Assembly (NCBI GenBank): GCA_032209605.1
Contig: JASFXZ010000016.1
Location: 4,340,001 to 4,404,000, forward strand
DNA length: 64,000 nucleotides
Direction of reading: 5' to 3'
Source of the DNA: Mactromeris polynyma
Taxonomy: Eukaryota; Mollusca; Bivalvia; Venerida; Mactridae
Below are positions 42,173-55,739 of the stretch, piece after piece (positions within the stretch are counted from its first letter, which is position 1; every line of letters starts with the position of its first letter). The translations under genes and the position numbers were made by a program. The notes under the pieces are model-generated. The model had not been told where the DNA came from and did not search any database. It worked only from the letters and a program-made list of their open reading frames with translations.

Positions 42173-43834
42173 TTAATGACTAATTCTACAAGGCAGATGT
42201 ACCAGGTATTCTGGAGTAACATCCGTTAAAGTTCCATTTTCAGTAATTCTGACCACATGTGGACTTTTACCAAATTGTCCAGCCTTTAGTCTTCTCAGCA
42301 TTGTGTCTCTCTCAATAAGATCATCTGAAAGTTTCACGCACAGCTCCTTACTTCTTCTTTTCCTTACTTTCCTTTTACATGCAGCTGAAGAACGCTGTGT
42401 TTTTAATAATGCATCAGACTGCATCATGTATGAAGATGAACCATTTACACATGTTTCTTTGCTATAATAATCTTGTCCTGACGTATCAAGAGTTTGTGTC
42501 ACTTCATATACATTCTTGCTACAAGATACAGCCTCCTCTCTTCCTACTAAGTCCGTCAAGTAGGATGAATATTGCTGAACATTCTCAGAACCATGGCTTA
42601 CCCCAGCCAAATGGTGATTTTCTCCAGGGCCTACTTCTGCAGCATTCGTACTGTATACAGGCATTATCACATTTGAATTACGCTCATATAGTGACGAACT
42701 GAATTCGGAGTCTTCATCATATAACTCCTGCTTAATTCCTCCTTTGTTTTTAACCTGCTTTAAATCCATCGAGTTACTCTCACCATTACTATGTAAACTA
42801 ACATTCCAGTCATCACACGTGACATTCATTTCACCTTTTACCTCAGGATTCTCCTCATTTTTGCTTTCAGACAATGCACACCCTTCATAGTAATCATCTT
42901 GTTGTACCCAACCAGTACTCACATTTGATTGAAGACCTGAGGTCACAACATGTTTGTCTACTGGCATGTTATCTCCAAAATTCTCAGCTTGTAGAAAGCA
43001 ATTAACATCCCCACCATCTGTACCATCAGTTTCATCAACAATATAAATTTCAACTTCTTCATGTTCATCATCACACAACTTTTCAGGTAGGACAATGTTG
43101 TTATTATTCCAGTCCAATACAGCAACATAGGAGGAGAAAAAATCAAACATTTTATTTGTAGACCCACCATCATCATTATATTCAGGATCATTATCAGATG
43201 AAAATTTGCGCTTACTTGTGCAAGAGTCTCTCTCATTGCTGTTGACAGAGTTTGGACAAATTGGGTAGTTGTTCTCATATTGTTTTATTACATCATTGAA
43301 TTCTTCAGGCACAGAAGCATTGTTCACTTTTCCAAAGTCATCTGATTGATCACAGTCCTGATAATTTCTGCTGAAATTGTCCTTGATAAAATAATCTAAA
43401 TGTTCTTGACCTTGCTGCAATAAACTTGAATTCTCATTAACTTCTTCTCTGTTCATGACATCACTGGAAAAACTTGGCATGCTGTTACCATCCCTTGTTC
43501 CTTCAAGCTCAGTTGTAGTATCTTGTATTACAGTGTAATCAGACAGATGGCTTGTTTCATCATTATTCAAACTTTCTCCAAATACAGATATAATGTCTGT
43601 GTTAGTTTCAAACTGTTTGGTAATGATTGTATCTGGTGGATAAGATTTACTTCTAGGCAATTCAAAAACATTGGAAGATAATACAGAACTGACAGGAGAA
43701 AACAATAATTGTGATTCTGCTGAAGGCAATGATGATTTGCCAAGGTGTAGTACAGAACCAGAAGATGGCTCCTCCGAGGTATTCAATGTAACAGTGGACA
43801 TTTCTAACATGGTGCATGGTAATTTATGCAGCAT
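42173..43834 (-). CDS. uncharacterised acidic serine-rich protein, large (possibly last or only) coding exon
   Basis: An uninterrupted 553-residue frame from ATG at 43834 to TAA at 42173-42175. I do not recognise the family. Most of the protein is rich in Ser, Asp, Glu and Asn and looks disordered. Residues about 487-496 (KRKVRKRRSK) form a strong basic nuclear-localisation-like cluster, followed by a compact, better ordered C-terminus (LIERDTMLRRLKAGQFGKSP ... VTPEYLVHLPCRISH). An in-frame TAG ends at 43844, immediately before AAG-CTG-TTA-ATG; it may be part of a splice acceptor (AGTTTAG at 43844), so further coding or untranslated exons may lie above. Codon use is even and unlike shadow frames. 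Function is unknown; a nuclear regulatory protein is a guess from composition only. Confidence 0.5.
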   Translation of the reverse strand: MLHKLPCTMLEMSTVTLNTSEEPSSGSVLHLGKSSLPSAESQLLFSPVSSVLSSNVFELPRSKSYPPDTIITKQFETNTDIISVFGESLNNDETSHLSDYTVIQDTTTELEGTRDGNSMPSFSSDVMNREEVNENSSLLQQGQEHLDYFIKDNFSRNYQDCDQSDDFGKVNNASVPEEFNDVIKQYENNYPICPNSVNSNERDSCTSKRKFSSDNDPEYNDDGGSTNKMFDFFSSYVAVLDWNNNNIVLPEKLCDDEHEEVEIYIVDETDGTDGGDVNCFLQAENFGDNMPVDKHVVTSGLQSNVSTGWVQQDDYYEGCALSESKNEENPEVKGEMNVTCDDWNVSLHSNGESNSMDLKQVKNKGGIKQELYDEDSEFSSSLYERNSNVIMPVYSTNAAEVGPGENHHLAGVSHGSENVQQYSSYLTDLVGREEAVSCSKNVYEVTQTLDTSGQDYYSKETCVNGSSSYMMQSDALLKTQRSSAACKRKVRKRRSKELCVKLSDDLIERDTMLRRLKAGQFGKSPHVVRITENGTLTDVTPEYLVHLPCRISH

Positions 43835-44616
43835 TAACAGCTTCTAAACTTAATTTTTTGTAAGTGGTAAAATATAAGAAGTTTTGATGCCTATAAGTAT
43901 CTCTTTCTCAAGGCTGATAATCTCCTTTCAAAAATAAATCTGAAATAGAAAACATATATGTGCGTCGATAGACAAACATCATGAACGATTGTTAAATAAT
44001 TTAATTTCTTTTCTGTCTAAATTCAGGTAATCATCATTTATATAGATTCCCATACAAGGCATAAATAATCAAACAACAGTATCAGAGAAGAATTAAATAT
44101 TTATGCACAAATATAATTGTTAAGATCCACTACATATCTTGAATAATAATATTGAAGGTGGTGGCTAGTGCTAAAATCTGATGGAACAAGCATCAGTTAT
44201 AGCAGCAGGTACAGTGCACCAGTCTATATTTATTGCAGTGGCTCTAATACATTTGGCTAGATCAAAGCCTAAATACAGTGTTTGGAGGCAAAGAGAAATA
44301 CATCCGGATGGTTAGTAGCATAGAGTTACAAAAATTCACATAACCAGACATAAATACAGTAGCTTGGTCCGGTATGTTTCTATACAAGGCCGATATTTTA
44401 TTTTACTGTCTTCTATGTAGAGCCAATAGTATTTGTTAACCCATTTCTTGAAAAACCCTCTGATCTTAATCACTCTATTAATGATTCCATCAAATAATTC
44501 AGTAAATGCACCTAAAATATGCAATTTCGTAAGATAAATTTATATGAATCAGTTACCGGGTACGTCTAATCCCACTGTTAAGTCATGAATACATATGTGA
44601 TTAATACTTTTAACAG

Positions 44617-45072
44617 TAGTGATGGATAATCGAACAAATTTCATAATCGATTATTGGATTGGTTTGAAAACGCATAATCGATAATCGAATCAGAAATAAA
44701 TGAAATATTGACTTTTTTATTAAAAGTGTAATGCCGATAGTTAAGTTCATTTATGCAAGTTTATTTATCTCTTTGTAACTACATTTAACATCTGTGGAGT
44801 TTTGCATTACTCTTATATCATAAGAACATTTTATCATTCAATAAATTTTGTTTTTGTATGTTTATTTCGAGTATTTGTATTTTGAAAACATTTTTTTTTT
44901 TCAATGTACAAATTAGTAGTAGCGTGGATGTTAATAAAGAAATAATTTACAGATGTCAAAAATGTCAACATTTCCGATTATAATCGATAAGTGTAGTTCA
45001 TAATCGATTGTCGCCGATGTCGGATGTCTAGCGACAATTTTTCATTTATTTGCGATCATCACGCCATCACTA
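44617..45072. mobile_element. hAT-like non-autonomous element
   Basis: Ends TAGTGATGG and CCATCACTA are inverted repeats, flanked by TTTAACAG (44609-44616) and ATTAACAG (45073-45080), an 8-bp duplication with one mismatch. Subterminal TAATCGA/TCGATTA motifs repeat on both sides. Eight-base duplications and TAGTGATG-like ends fit the hAT superfamily; 456 bp, no coding capacity. Confidence 0.5.
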
Positions 45073-45582
45073 ATTAACAGTGATAAAAAATAGCCAAATT
45101 AAACAATTCCTGATCAATGATACATCAATTTATTTATTAAGACTTATGAGCAGTAATCTCAGTAATGATAAAATGTAATCTTAAGGCATTCTTGAAAACA
45201 TCTACCATGTACAAGGGCGTAGTTTAGCTGAAATTGATGTGTAGCCCTAGTTTTAGGGGGGGTCCGGGGCATGGTTTGACGGAAAATTGTTGTACCTATA
45301 GGTTGTGAAAGATGCGTTTCGGTGTATATTTCGTTGTGGTAAATATGCTTACAATAACATCAAAAAAACTTAAATATCTTTTTGCAGTTTTGCATTTTAT
45401 TTTTTCGATTTTTGGAAGAAAAGTGCAAGCCATGGCCTACACGGCCTATAATAGTAATCTTCTGAGAATAGAATGATGCTTTTTGGCCATGGAAGGTACT
45501 TCTTTACATATACATGTAGCATACAGACTTTAATTTAATCTACCAATATGCATGTACGATAAGGCCAACATTAAAAAAGTCT

Positions 45583-45990
45583 TTGTTTGCACTTTACCGA
45601 CCCTAGATTTTAGAGGAGGGTAGGTAGGTAGGAAAATTATTATATTTTATTATGGAAATTTTAATATGTTTTAGTCGAAATATATTGGTCATAACTTTCT
45701 GGGTTCCAAAGTCTTTCTAGCGAGAGGAAGTTACCATAAGGCAAACATAATGAAACAAAAATAGTCATTGTTTTGCCTTCTGATAACTAAGAAGAACAAA
45801 CTGCACACATCGTAGTGTGACTAATGGTGTATAGTAGTCTAGACTATCAATAATTAACCATGACAATAGGCGTATAAACTGTGTTTAGTAAACGCTCGGG
45901 TCGGTCTCGGGTTTATAACCAAAAAAAAAAATCCGAAGAATTTGAGTCTGCGGCTAAATCTCGGGTCGGTCGGCAAAGGGCAAACAAACT
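45583..45990. mobile_element. inverted-repeat element with ACCGACC ends
   Basis: Left GTCTTTGTTTGCACTTTACC followed by GACCC is mirrored on the right by GGTCGGTCGGCAAAGGGCAA. Imperfect ends; about 400 bp. It resembles the inverted-repeat segments at 53398 and 58190. Confidence 0.5.
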
Positions 45991-45999
45991 TAAATTTTA

Positions 46000-48900
46000 A
46001 TTTAGGCCTAATGATACTGATTTTGAAGATGAAAACAGACTTGTTTGGATTGTAAATATGCACCAGTTGCTTTTGAGAAATTGATGATTCTGAATGCGCT
46101 AAACAATTTGTTTTTAATTGTTTCAATACTCCCAAATGTTGAATTGAAACATCACTGCTGTGTTTTTTCTCCCATTGTTAGGGGAATACCATTGGGCCGT
46201 TTAAGAGGGGTAAAAGCATCCAGAGAGGGGAAAAAGGCACGATGGTTTACATTTCACAATCCAAACCTTGTATGCATTACATGTCAGTGGTACAAACATG
46301 TAGAACAGTTTTAATGAAATGCTGTGAGAGAGGAAATTTACAAAGAATATGGAAAAGTATACTTTTCAGTGAGACATGGGACCCAATTTCAGCCCTAAAT
46401 AGATCAGAAGAAAAAAATTGACCCGACCACATCACTGATACATCAGTATCGAGATAAACAATGAAAGCATCATTGATCGACTATATTGAACTTTTTTAAT
46501 TAAATGCGGCTGCCTCGTTAAAAAATTGACTAAGCATTGCCAGAAATCTCAAGCAAATTGCTGGCTTATTGATGAAATTGTCTCCCTTGAAAATACGCTC
46601 TCGGCGGTATCGATTTGTCAGTCTGCCTCAATTTGTGGCTATAGAAATATAGAGTAAACAGTTTTTTAGATTATTCAATTTTTTTTGTTATTTAATTCAC
46701 ATAATTTATTCACATACGAGCACAAACTTCAATCGATCCTTTTTAAAATGATATAAATTATTTTATGATTGATTATTATCTTCATGCTTCCCTGTTTGAT
46801 TTAAAATTGTTACTATTGCTCCTTATATCTATAACTGAAAAACACACGAAAAACTGTAATTTTATAAACTCTTTTTGAATTGTAGACGATTGGTAGAGTT
46901 ATCAAAATAGACATTTCTGGAAGATTTTTCATTTTCGAGTTCAATGCGGTACAATTCAACTCAATATCTTAATATTTCGAGAGTTGACAATGGAATTATT
47001 TTGACAACCCCCAATTCCTCAATTTTGTGTGTTACTCCCCTTGAATGTACAATATGTAGAATATGAATGATACTGAACTAAAAATAAAAAGTCACATTTT
47101 ATGTATGCATGCAGAATGTGATAGGTTACTGTATTTTTACTTTACCTCAAACGTATCTGCAAAGAATGTAATTTTTAACAACATGTTTTTGGACTGACAA
47201 GTTTGCATTCGGTCCGACAAGTTTTCCAAGGTTGTCAGACCGAATGTCTGACAAGTCTTGGAAGTCATTCGCCATGACTGTAATAAGACATTATAAATTT
47301 CAAGTTGTATACTTTGATTTCAATGTCTTATTTCTATTGTCATTTATTTGTTTTTATATTACTGAAGAAAATATGTGATAATTTTTAAAACAATGAGAAA
47401 TAAATTTTAAAAAAATTAATAAAATATTTTAACACACTTTCTTTTTATTGTTTCACACTTCAGTTGCTGTAATTAACGAACTGTAGGTGTGGTACATAAT
47501 GACTCCATCAACAACTGACAACAACTAAATAGCCATCAAATATCGATCCAGTATTGATTTTTTATCCGTAACGCATTCCCCGCGATCGTGGCTAAGGGAG
47601 ACAATTCAATTAGTCTCGCACCTTGGAGAATCGAGGATAATTAAGGGAGACTATCAAGTAAAATTCTTAACAATTTCTGGCAATGAGAGTCTCTCGAGAC
47701 ATGAATTTTATATTTAAGGTCGTCGAACTTTTAAATAAAACGAATAAACCAGTTCGCAGACGACAGGACTCCATGTGGCAACTATAAAAGTCGCATAAAA
47801 TGAGCCATACTGATATGCTAATTTAGTAACGTTACAGGAAACCATAGAAAAAGTACAATTTTAAGCTCCACACGAATGATTAAATTTGCAATTTAACTGT
47901 TATTGGTAATAAATACATTTAAATGAAGGCATGATTGAAGCAGTTCTCATCTTTCTGTAAGCTCTATCCGGAATGTATGTCTGTCCGAAACATTACCCAA
48001 AAAGTATCATTTAGGGAAGAAACAGTCTATGCAATCATTAGAACAAGTCAGAATATAAAAATTAAACTCATACTTTATGTAGTAACAACCTTGCCTCCTA
48101 CACCCGACGGACGAAGTAACGGTGGCTTTCGATTTTGTTAGCAAATACTTTTATCATGCTGACGCATGGCGCGATTATTTACATATTAACGAATGCATAA
48201 AATAATATCGTTGTTGTCTAACTGAACGTTATGGTCTCTTCGAAAGTGTAAATTTGCACAACATAAATTTGTGAAATTGTGCTTTAGATTTTCTCCACAG
48301 AAGTATTCTTCAAAATGTGGAAATAACCATTACTATCCACGTTAATGATTCTATTGAAATTGTGGTTAGGATTATTCATTTGTAATGAACGGGATTCCAA
48401 ATTGTGGGTAAACTTTATGAAATCAAATAACGTAAGACAAGATTTGTGGCATCAAGTTCAACTCGGGCAGTTCATCTGTGTAAATCCCTACAAGTTATTG
48501 TAGTTGTGGCTTGCATGATAAATTTCCTTGTCTGATTATACTCATTGAAGGCTCATGTCAATACTCGTTAGAAACTATAAAGGTGAAAGCGGTAATGTAT
48601 TCCCTTTAGGAATTCATAATTTATATTTGGCATTCCATGCAGTACTTACCTGTTCTTCTGAAAGTAACACAATATCTTCCCATGAATCAGAGGTCGAGAA
48701 CAAATGAATTCAAGTGTAATATTTTGAGGTAAATGCACCCAGGATAACAAATGCAAAGGGACTAGGAGTTATATGGGTTAGTTTGCAGACCAGTAAGAAA
48801 CCTTTGCCTCAGATTGGTTGGTTTAACACGCAGTCTTAAAATTTACCAATGACATGGCTGGATTCTGATCTCCACACTCAGATCTATATCTTTGGAATCT

Positions 48901-51900
48901 GATCTCATACTCTACACCTCCTGAGCTCACCTACCAAGCAATCTGTACAGGGAGTTAATGCATGACTCATACAAAACTTCTCGGGAAAAAATCAAGTACA
49001 TTTGAAGTACTTTTTCTCCATTTTCAAGGATTAAAAATGTTGATATTTTCAGTATAGAGAAGAAGGGATCCAGTGTATTTTTAAGCTTATCCCACTGAGA
49101 TAACCATCACTGCATCGCAGATAAAATTACTCAGTATGATAATTATTTTAATAGGGCACAAAACCTGTCAACTACCATACTATTGTCTACTCGGCGGTAG
49201 GCCCCGTCGAAAATATCTGTCATTTTTCACACTTTTTCATAATTTTTGGTGTTTCTTATTTTTGTCGTTTTTCTATTTGCAGCAGAAGAATTCAATGTCA
49301 ATTTACCGAATTTCATTCGTTTTTTTCCAAAGTCAAGTACTTTCAAGGAGTTTTTGACTGTTACAAATTCAAGTAATTTTCAAGTAGTAGGCATCAAATT
49401 CAAGTACTTTTCAATACTGAGTGAACCCTGTAATGGTACAGCGCATACGAGTATTCGTAAAGTAATTCTTCGCCAAGATATTTCTATTGCTGACCAAGGT
49501 TGGAATACATCGCATACATTAATATAATCTTTTCTCGATTATATAGTGCGACTTTGTTTGGTTTTCATGAACCTAATATTTTTATATTACAATGAACAAC
49601 TGTATTTTCTTACCATAGTGTACAGTATGACACCCATACACCAAGCATCACAACAGGACAGTATTCCTACGAATCACTGAGAATGCAAGGGAAGGTGAAT
49701 ATTGCTGTCCAAAACAGCAATATGCATCGTATTTCATTATAAATACAATTAACGAAATATATATTTCAATGTTTTATTGATAACGAAAGATATTTAAACA
49801 AAATACAGCCAACTCTTGTAATATCAAATTAACTTCCTCCAACTTTTTCCTTTAATCTTAATCTTTTTTTTCAATCATAGAACTTTTCGAGATTCTGCAT
49901 GATATTAAATTTTTGAACACAATTGAGTGCTCCCCAAGAGATAAATAAATGGTTAACATTTATGGTTAAATAACAAACATTACAATTAGTCTCTATTCAG
50001 ATCCAAACCTATTTGTACCCTTATGTCATTCAAAATGTTAAATTGTTATTTTAATGATCACCACTGTGAAGATGTCCCTTTCATTGTTCCTTGTTGACAT
50101 ATGACTAGAGGGTCTACTTTTTGCAGAAACTAAAAGCATATTGAATCGCTAAGTTACTGTTCAAAATTTGACCCTGCATTTCAAAGAGGAAGAAGTATTC
50201 TGGATATCGTTGCGTCTACATATACTCATATTGATCCCTGTTTTAGATCATATTATATAAAGAATGGTATGGATATGTTGTCTTTTTGTATATTATAATA
50301 ATTCTACTGACTTTTTTTAAAGACATAATTTTTCAAAGCACACTGAATTATTGGTACGTTCAATTATTTTGTTTGTCCCATGAAATTCAACACAACTCGA
50401 GTTGACTGCAATATTGTAACCATTAAGAAAAGATTTCGCAGAATTTCAGAATGTTATAACATGGATAATATAACTGACATTTATCTGAAAACAAAGCAGA
50501 AAATGTAGTAAAATGCTGAAACAAAATTTAAACTGATACAAGCATGGAGGGAATAAGCTATAGCAAAAGTTATCAAAGTAATGATTTTCTGCTAAGGAAC
50601 AGTGATAACTGTCTAACACCATTCATTAATTTTAAGATTAGGAATCCGAAATGGCATCATACACAAACTGATCAAAATTATAAAAAAAATCAATTACTAT
50701 AATAATGATCAACATGAGGAAACGATCAATACGGAGAACAGAAGATCTCAAATATAACCTAATTATGACTACGTTATACTTATCTCAGAAAAGCCGAAAT
50801 TTTCTAAACAATCCATTTAATGGAGCTGTACTTAATGTTGAAGTAAACACTGATGTGTTGATATATGGTACAAAATGGTGATGTTGTTATGATAATGTTT
50901 GAATATTGATCGGAAAGAAAAATGTGATAAATAAATTTGATGACGATAATCAAGATGATGATGATGAAGATGACAGTAATATAAACAATGATGATAGCGA
51001 TTGTAATAATGCTGATGAAGATGATATGATGATGAAAGTTATATGAAATTCAGCAGTGCAATGATTGGATGATGAAATGTTGTTCAGAGATAACAACTTT
51101 CAATGATGACAGTAGCTGCAATATGTAACAACTGAGCACTAAATTGGTTGGAACAACTTTCACCAAATATGACACTTTGTCACAACAGGTGGTAGAATAA
51201 GAAACAGATAGTAAATAACTGGTCAAAATAAATTAAACACTGTGACACTTCAAAGTAAACTGTCAGTTTTGCAAATTACACCTGTTTAATAATAATAAAT
51301 AATTCCGAGGTATATGTGCATTGTGGCAAGCTTGATTACACCTGCAATTAAAACATAGTTTACTACGACCAATGGTTCTGTGAAGTAGACAAGATTCTCC
51401 ATTTTCACTTATTGTTAACACTCAAGTAGAATCAAGCACAGCTGAGTGAGAAGATACATACAAAAAATTAGTCCCTGTATTTTTGACAAACAAAACCATT
51501 GTTTTAACAAAACAAATTTGACCAATGTTATATTCTACCAATTGACCATTTCTATCAAATGTCATAAGACAAAGTGTCATATTCAAAACAATGACTGTTG
51601 ACATATAGATCAGGAACATGTTTACTTAACATGGAATAAACAAAACTTAAGAAATTAATATGGAGATTGTGTAGAAAATAATTAAACATGGCACAATATG
51701 AACATTAAAGGACCAGATTTAGATGTTCATCATTTAAGTACTATATAAGCCCTTTTTTCATGGAACTCTTGCAATTGTAGTCAATGTGGTAATGTAGTTA
51801 CAAACATACAGAATGACATCAAACAAGAATAGTCCATATACAAAGTCAATTTTACTTGTTTGCTAGTAGGGCAAAAGTTCTTAATATAAAAAAAGCTCAA

Positions 51901-52200
51901 CTACTACTTTACATCCAAAAAAGCATTACAATAATTTTATCATGAAAAAACTATCTAAACATCTAACAAAATGTCTGTACTGTGTTTAATAATAAGAATA
52001 GCACCACAAAGAACAAATAGCTTATGCTGATCAGTTTTGACAGGACTATAATGTATGAGATTAATGTAAAACATGCAAACTTTGGCAAATTATGTAAATA
52101 TAACGAGGTCAACAAAAAAAATAATATCAAGTGGTAAAACAAAATGAACACAGAATTGTCACAGAATCTAGAGTTCTGCAAAAGCTACACTTTGTCACTA
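46000..52200. other. 6-kb non-coding stretch
   Basis: No supported exon on either strand. A repeat with motif TTCAAGTACTTTTCAA occurs near 48990 and 49340-49430 and may mark a decayed inverted-repeat element. A GAT-rich simple-sequence patch lies at 50940-51030. Could be intergenic or the 5' region of the gene at 42173. Confidence 0.5.
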
Positions 52201-52210
52201 TAACAAGTAC

Positions 52211-52785
52211 TAATCAGTCATTTGGCAAGAGTTATATTTATTTTATCAGTCATTAATGGTAAGAGTAATGGTTCTTTAATCAGTCATTTGGTAAGAGTTA
52301 TGGTTCTTTAATCAGTCATTTGGTAACAGTAATGGTTCTTTAATCAGTCATTTGGTAGGATTTATGGTTCTTTAATCAGACATTTGGTAACAGTAATGGT
52401 TCTTTAATCAGTCATTTGGTAAGAGTTATGGTTCTTTAATCAGTCATTTGGTAACAGTAATGGTTCTTTAATCAGTCATTTGGTAAGAGTTATGGTTCTT
52501 TAATCAGTCATTTGGTAAGAGTAATGGTTCTTTAATCAGTCATTTGGTAAGAGTTATGGTTCTTTAATCAGTCATTTGGTAACGGTAATGGTTCTTTAAT
52601 CAGTCATTTGGTAAGAGTAATGGTTCTTTAATCAGTCATTTGGTAAGAGTTATGGTTCTTTAATCAGTCATTTGGTAAGAGTTATGGGTCTTTAATCAGT
52701 CATTTGGTAAGAGTAATGGTTCTTTAATCAGTCATTTGGTAAGAGTAATGGTTCTTTAATCAGTCATTTGGTAAAGAGTTATGGT
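52211..52785. repeat. 32-bp minisatellite
   Basis: About eighteen units of GGTTCTTTAATCAGTCATTT then GGTAAGAGTTAT. GTTAT and GTAAT subtypes alternate, often as GAGTTAT/CAGTAAT pairs of 64 bp. Not related in sequence to the other 32-bp array at 26287. Confidence 0.5.
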
Positions 52786-53397
52786 TTTAAAGCATAGTAA
52801 ACTGTGAGTACTGGCTTCAGTGTAAGTATATAAAGCTTTCCACTACACAATGAGTAGTAGATAATACCTTTCTTTTGGAATGTTTTAATGAAATCTTACA
52901 TGATATGTAAATTGTTATCTACTTCTTTACTTATTAAAATTTTCATCTTTTGTTTTACATTTTGTTACGAGTTTATGTTATACACTAAGTTTCAAAACTA
53001 ACCAAAACATTGTATACTCAAAACTATGGCAAATCTAAGTGCCCCCATCCACTTTTGCCGACTTAAGTTATAACAACATCTGAATATATACTTTTGAGTC
53101 ATTCGATTAATTTTCAAAATTAAAAAATGAACAGATAATATTTTGAACACATATAAATGCAATATCACACGTTTTCACTGAGTAACAATGTACTGCATAA
53201 TGCAATCAAGTAAACAATAGAGGGTCTATCATACACAAAAGAAAACAATATCTGAATTATTGGCACGTGAATTCTGACAGCATGTTTCAAACATCATTAA
53301 ATGTGTTACACTAGCATGGAAACACATGACTATACAGCATAAGCAGTGAACTTAAAATTGTCAAATTTAACACTGTATTGTAATCATTTAGGGCGTA

Positions 53398-53725
53398 AAC
53401 AAATGTTTGTTTCGGGTTTCCTGACCTACCCTAGTTTTTTGGCCCGACTCTAGAACATTTTTCGTGTGTTAATATTTTATTTTTTTGGGTAAAATTTCTT
53501 ATTTTTGGTATAATCTCTTTATGTGAATTTATCTTAAGGTTCATATTTCTGCCCAGAAATGAGATGCTTGTCAAGTATTCCAGCTATAGTGTTATATTCA
53601 CCTGAATTGAACAAAATGTCTGAGTCTGTTCTAATCTATGTTTCATTTAATAAAATTTTCCTACCTTATTTTTTGGGGGCATGAAACCAGAAACAAATAT
53701 TTTTTAGGCTGTATGGAAACGACCA
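53398..53725. mobile_element. inverted-repeat element
   Basis: Left AAACAAATGTTTGTTTCGGG followed by TTTCCTGACC; right ends in CATGAAACCAGAAACAAATA. Imperfect inverted ends, about 330 bp, no open frame. Confidence 0.5.
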
Positions 53726-54210
53726 AAATATATCTCTGAGAAATGTCTACAAACAGCAATAGTCCAATCTTACATGTACTGTCAGATCTTACATGAAATA
53801 AAATCATTTTATCAAGATTAAACATCTACCTGGAACATGACTGACCTCGTATAAACCCCAGACATTCTTAAGTTTGCTGTTTTAACTTATTATTTAAGCA
53901 CAAAAATAGCCAGTTTTCCAACAACAATTTCTAATTACTGTAATAATCATGCAGAGCAGACTTGTGAATTAAGCAGAATGATAAAAATGAACAAATGTAG
54001 AAATTTGGCAAGAAAAAGGTCAGCACATGTTTCACCTCTTCAACATATTTCAATATGTATTAAACATAATATAATTTTCATTAATATTTGTAAAGAATTC
54101 TTAGATAACAAAGTCAAAGAAATATTGCAGTCATTGTTTCAGAAATGGCATAAAAATTGCACAGTTAATTACAACACAAATACTGGCGCTAAAGTAACTA
54201 AACTACAAAT

Positions 54211-54446
54211 GGGCGCTGCTATGGGAATTCCAACTTCTACTGTTAGTGACGTCGTTTCAAGAAAACGCAACATGTGATGTCACTATTTGCAAGCGGGAAA
54301 CAAAATTTACTCCATATGGTCACTTTGTTTTCATATTGCAGTATGGGGCAAATATTGTGTACCGTCAGTTCATGGTGACATCACATATGACGTTTTCTGA
54401 AAATGACGTCACTTAAAGAAGAGGTTGGAAATCGTACAGCGGCACC
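54211..54446. mobile_element. TGACGT-containing MITE, copy 1
   Basis: Inverted ends about 55 bp: GGCGCTGCTATGGGAATTCC on the left and GGAAATCGTACAGCGGCACC on the right, with GTGACGTCGTTTC and AATGACGTCAC in the arms. A 99-codon frame overlaps its left end but is not a gene. Confidence 0.5.
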
Positions 54447-55524
54447 TCAAATACAAACATTTTTAACAGAATTGACAAGAAAAATCACTGATACATGTTA
54501 TTCAAAGTTGTACAAAATATCACTGTGTAATGCCCATATTATATCTTATTGGTTTTGAAAGTTTGAAAACCTTAGGTTTATCACTATATGTAACTGTCTA
54601 ATCTATACTGTACACGAAACATTGAAAAACATTCAACATACAGAAGCCATTTTACTACTCTAATGAACTAATTCACAACACGTACTGGTTCAAAATATCA
54701 CAGCATGGATATGACTTAGAATTGCAATTGCATTTCTTTCAAAATAACAATAATATTTCTAGAAACAATTATAATTACAGTAACTAAATGTAAGCTAGCA
54801 GATTTTTTTCTAAATATTTATAAGTGACTAAAACTATGTAGTTCAGTGCTCGATGTCGAAAAGTGAAAGCCAAAATCAGCTCCTTTTTTCATATGCAGAT
54901 AGAACTTGGTTAACTTTCATTCCAGGAAGTATAATGTTAACTTATTGTCAAAATATGGTGGATCTGGCAACACAATTCTATCAAATCTTAAATGCATTAT
55001 ATAAAGTGTAATTCAAGTAAATGCACCAATATAAATAATAACATTTGTCAGATAACAAGCTTATTGTCTAAATATCAGTGATTTTCAGGTGACATAAAGT
55101 CTGATCTTAATAAAAAACACAATGGTTTTCATGGCTAAATTTCAAGGGAGGTAACTCTTATAGAAGTATGGAATTTCTTTTAATTCAAGGGAGGTAATGT
55201 TGGTTTGGCTACACAAAAAACTAGACAAATGTGATTAAAATATGGCATGACAACAAAACATACAATTCAAGAGGTCTGGAAGATTTGTAGCTCAGTATTC
55301 AGTAAAGCAAAAATGCTGTAGACCTTAGAAAGACTACAGATGTAATAAACAAGTTGGATAAGTTTGCATATATTTGGAATGGAAATGGATGGAATTAGTG
55401 ATGATATATACTGAAACATAAAAAAATCACAACTGAAAATAAAAAGAAAAGAGAAACAAGATTGCTACAAGTTATAACTGTACCAAATTAAATGACTCCT
55501 GTGATATAAGAACAATGTTAGTAC

Positions 55525-55735
55525 GAGCGCTGCTGTACGATTTCCAACCTCATCGAGACAAGTGACGTCATCTTGTACTGACAGTAAGCAATATTTGCCA
55601 CCTATGGCAATATGAAAACGAAGTGACCACATGGAGTAAGTACTGCTTCCTGCTAGCAATTAGTGACAACACATGTTGGGTTTTCTTGAAATGACGTCAC
55701 TTACAGAAGAGGTTGTAAATTCCATAGCAGCGCTC
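55525..55735. mobile_element. TGACGT-containing MITE, copy 2
   Basis: GAGCGCTGCTGTACGATTTC on the left and CCATAGCAGCGCTC on the right; arms include AAGTGACGTCAT and ATGACGTCACTT. Same family as 54211-54446, shorter, 1.1 kb apart. Internal TATTTGCC...GGCAATATG inverted segments continue the palindrome. Confidence 0.5.
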
Positions 55736-55739
55736 ATAT

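Noticed and set aside
44336..44524. 62-codon minus-strand frame with GFFKKWVNKYYWLYIEDSKI, vaguely PH-like
   Set aside because: Too short and isolated; no acceptor/donor pair with supporting phase identified.
53978..54277. 99-codon plus-strand frame
   Set aside because: Its 3' third is the left arm of a MITE and the remainder has no recognisable domain or splice context.
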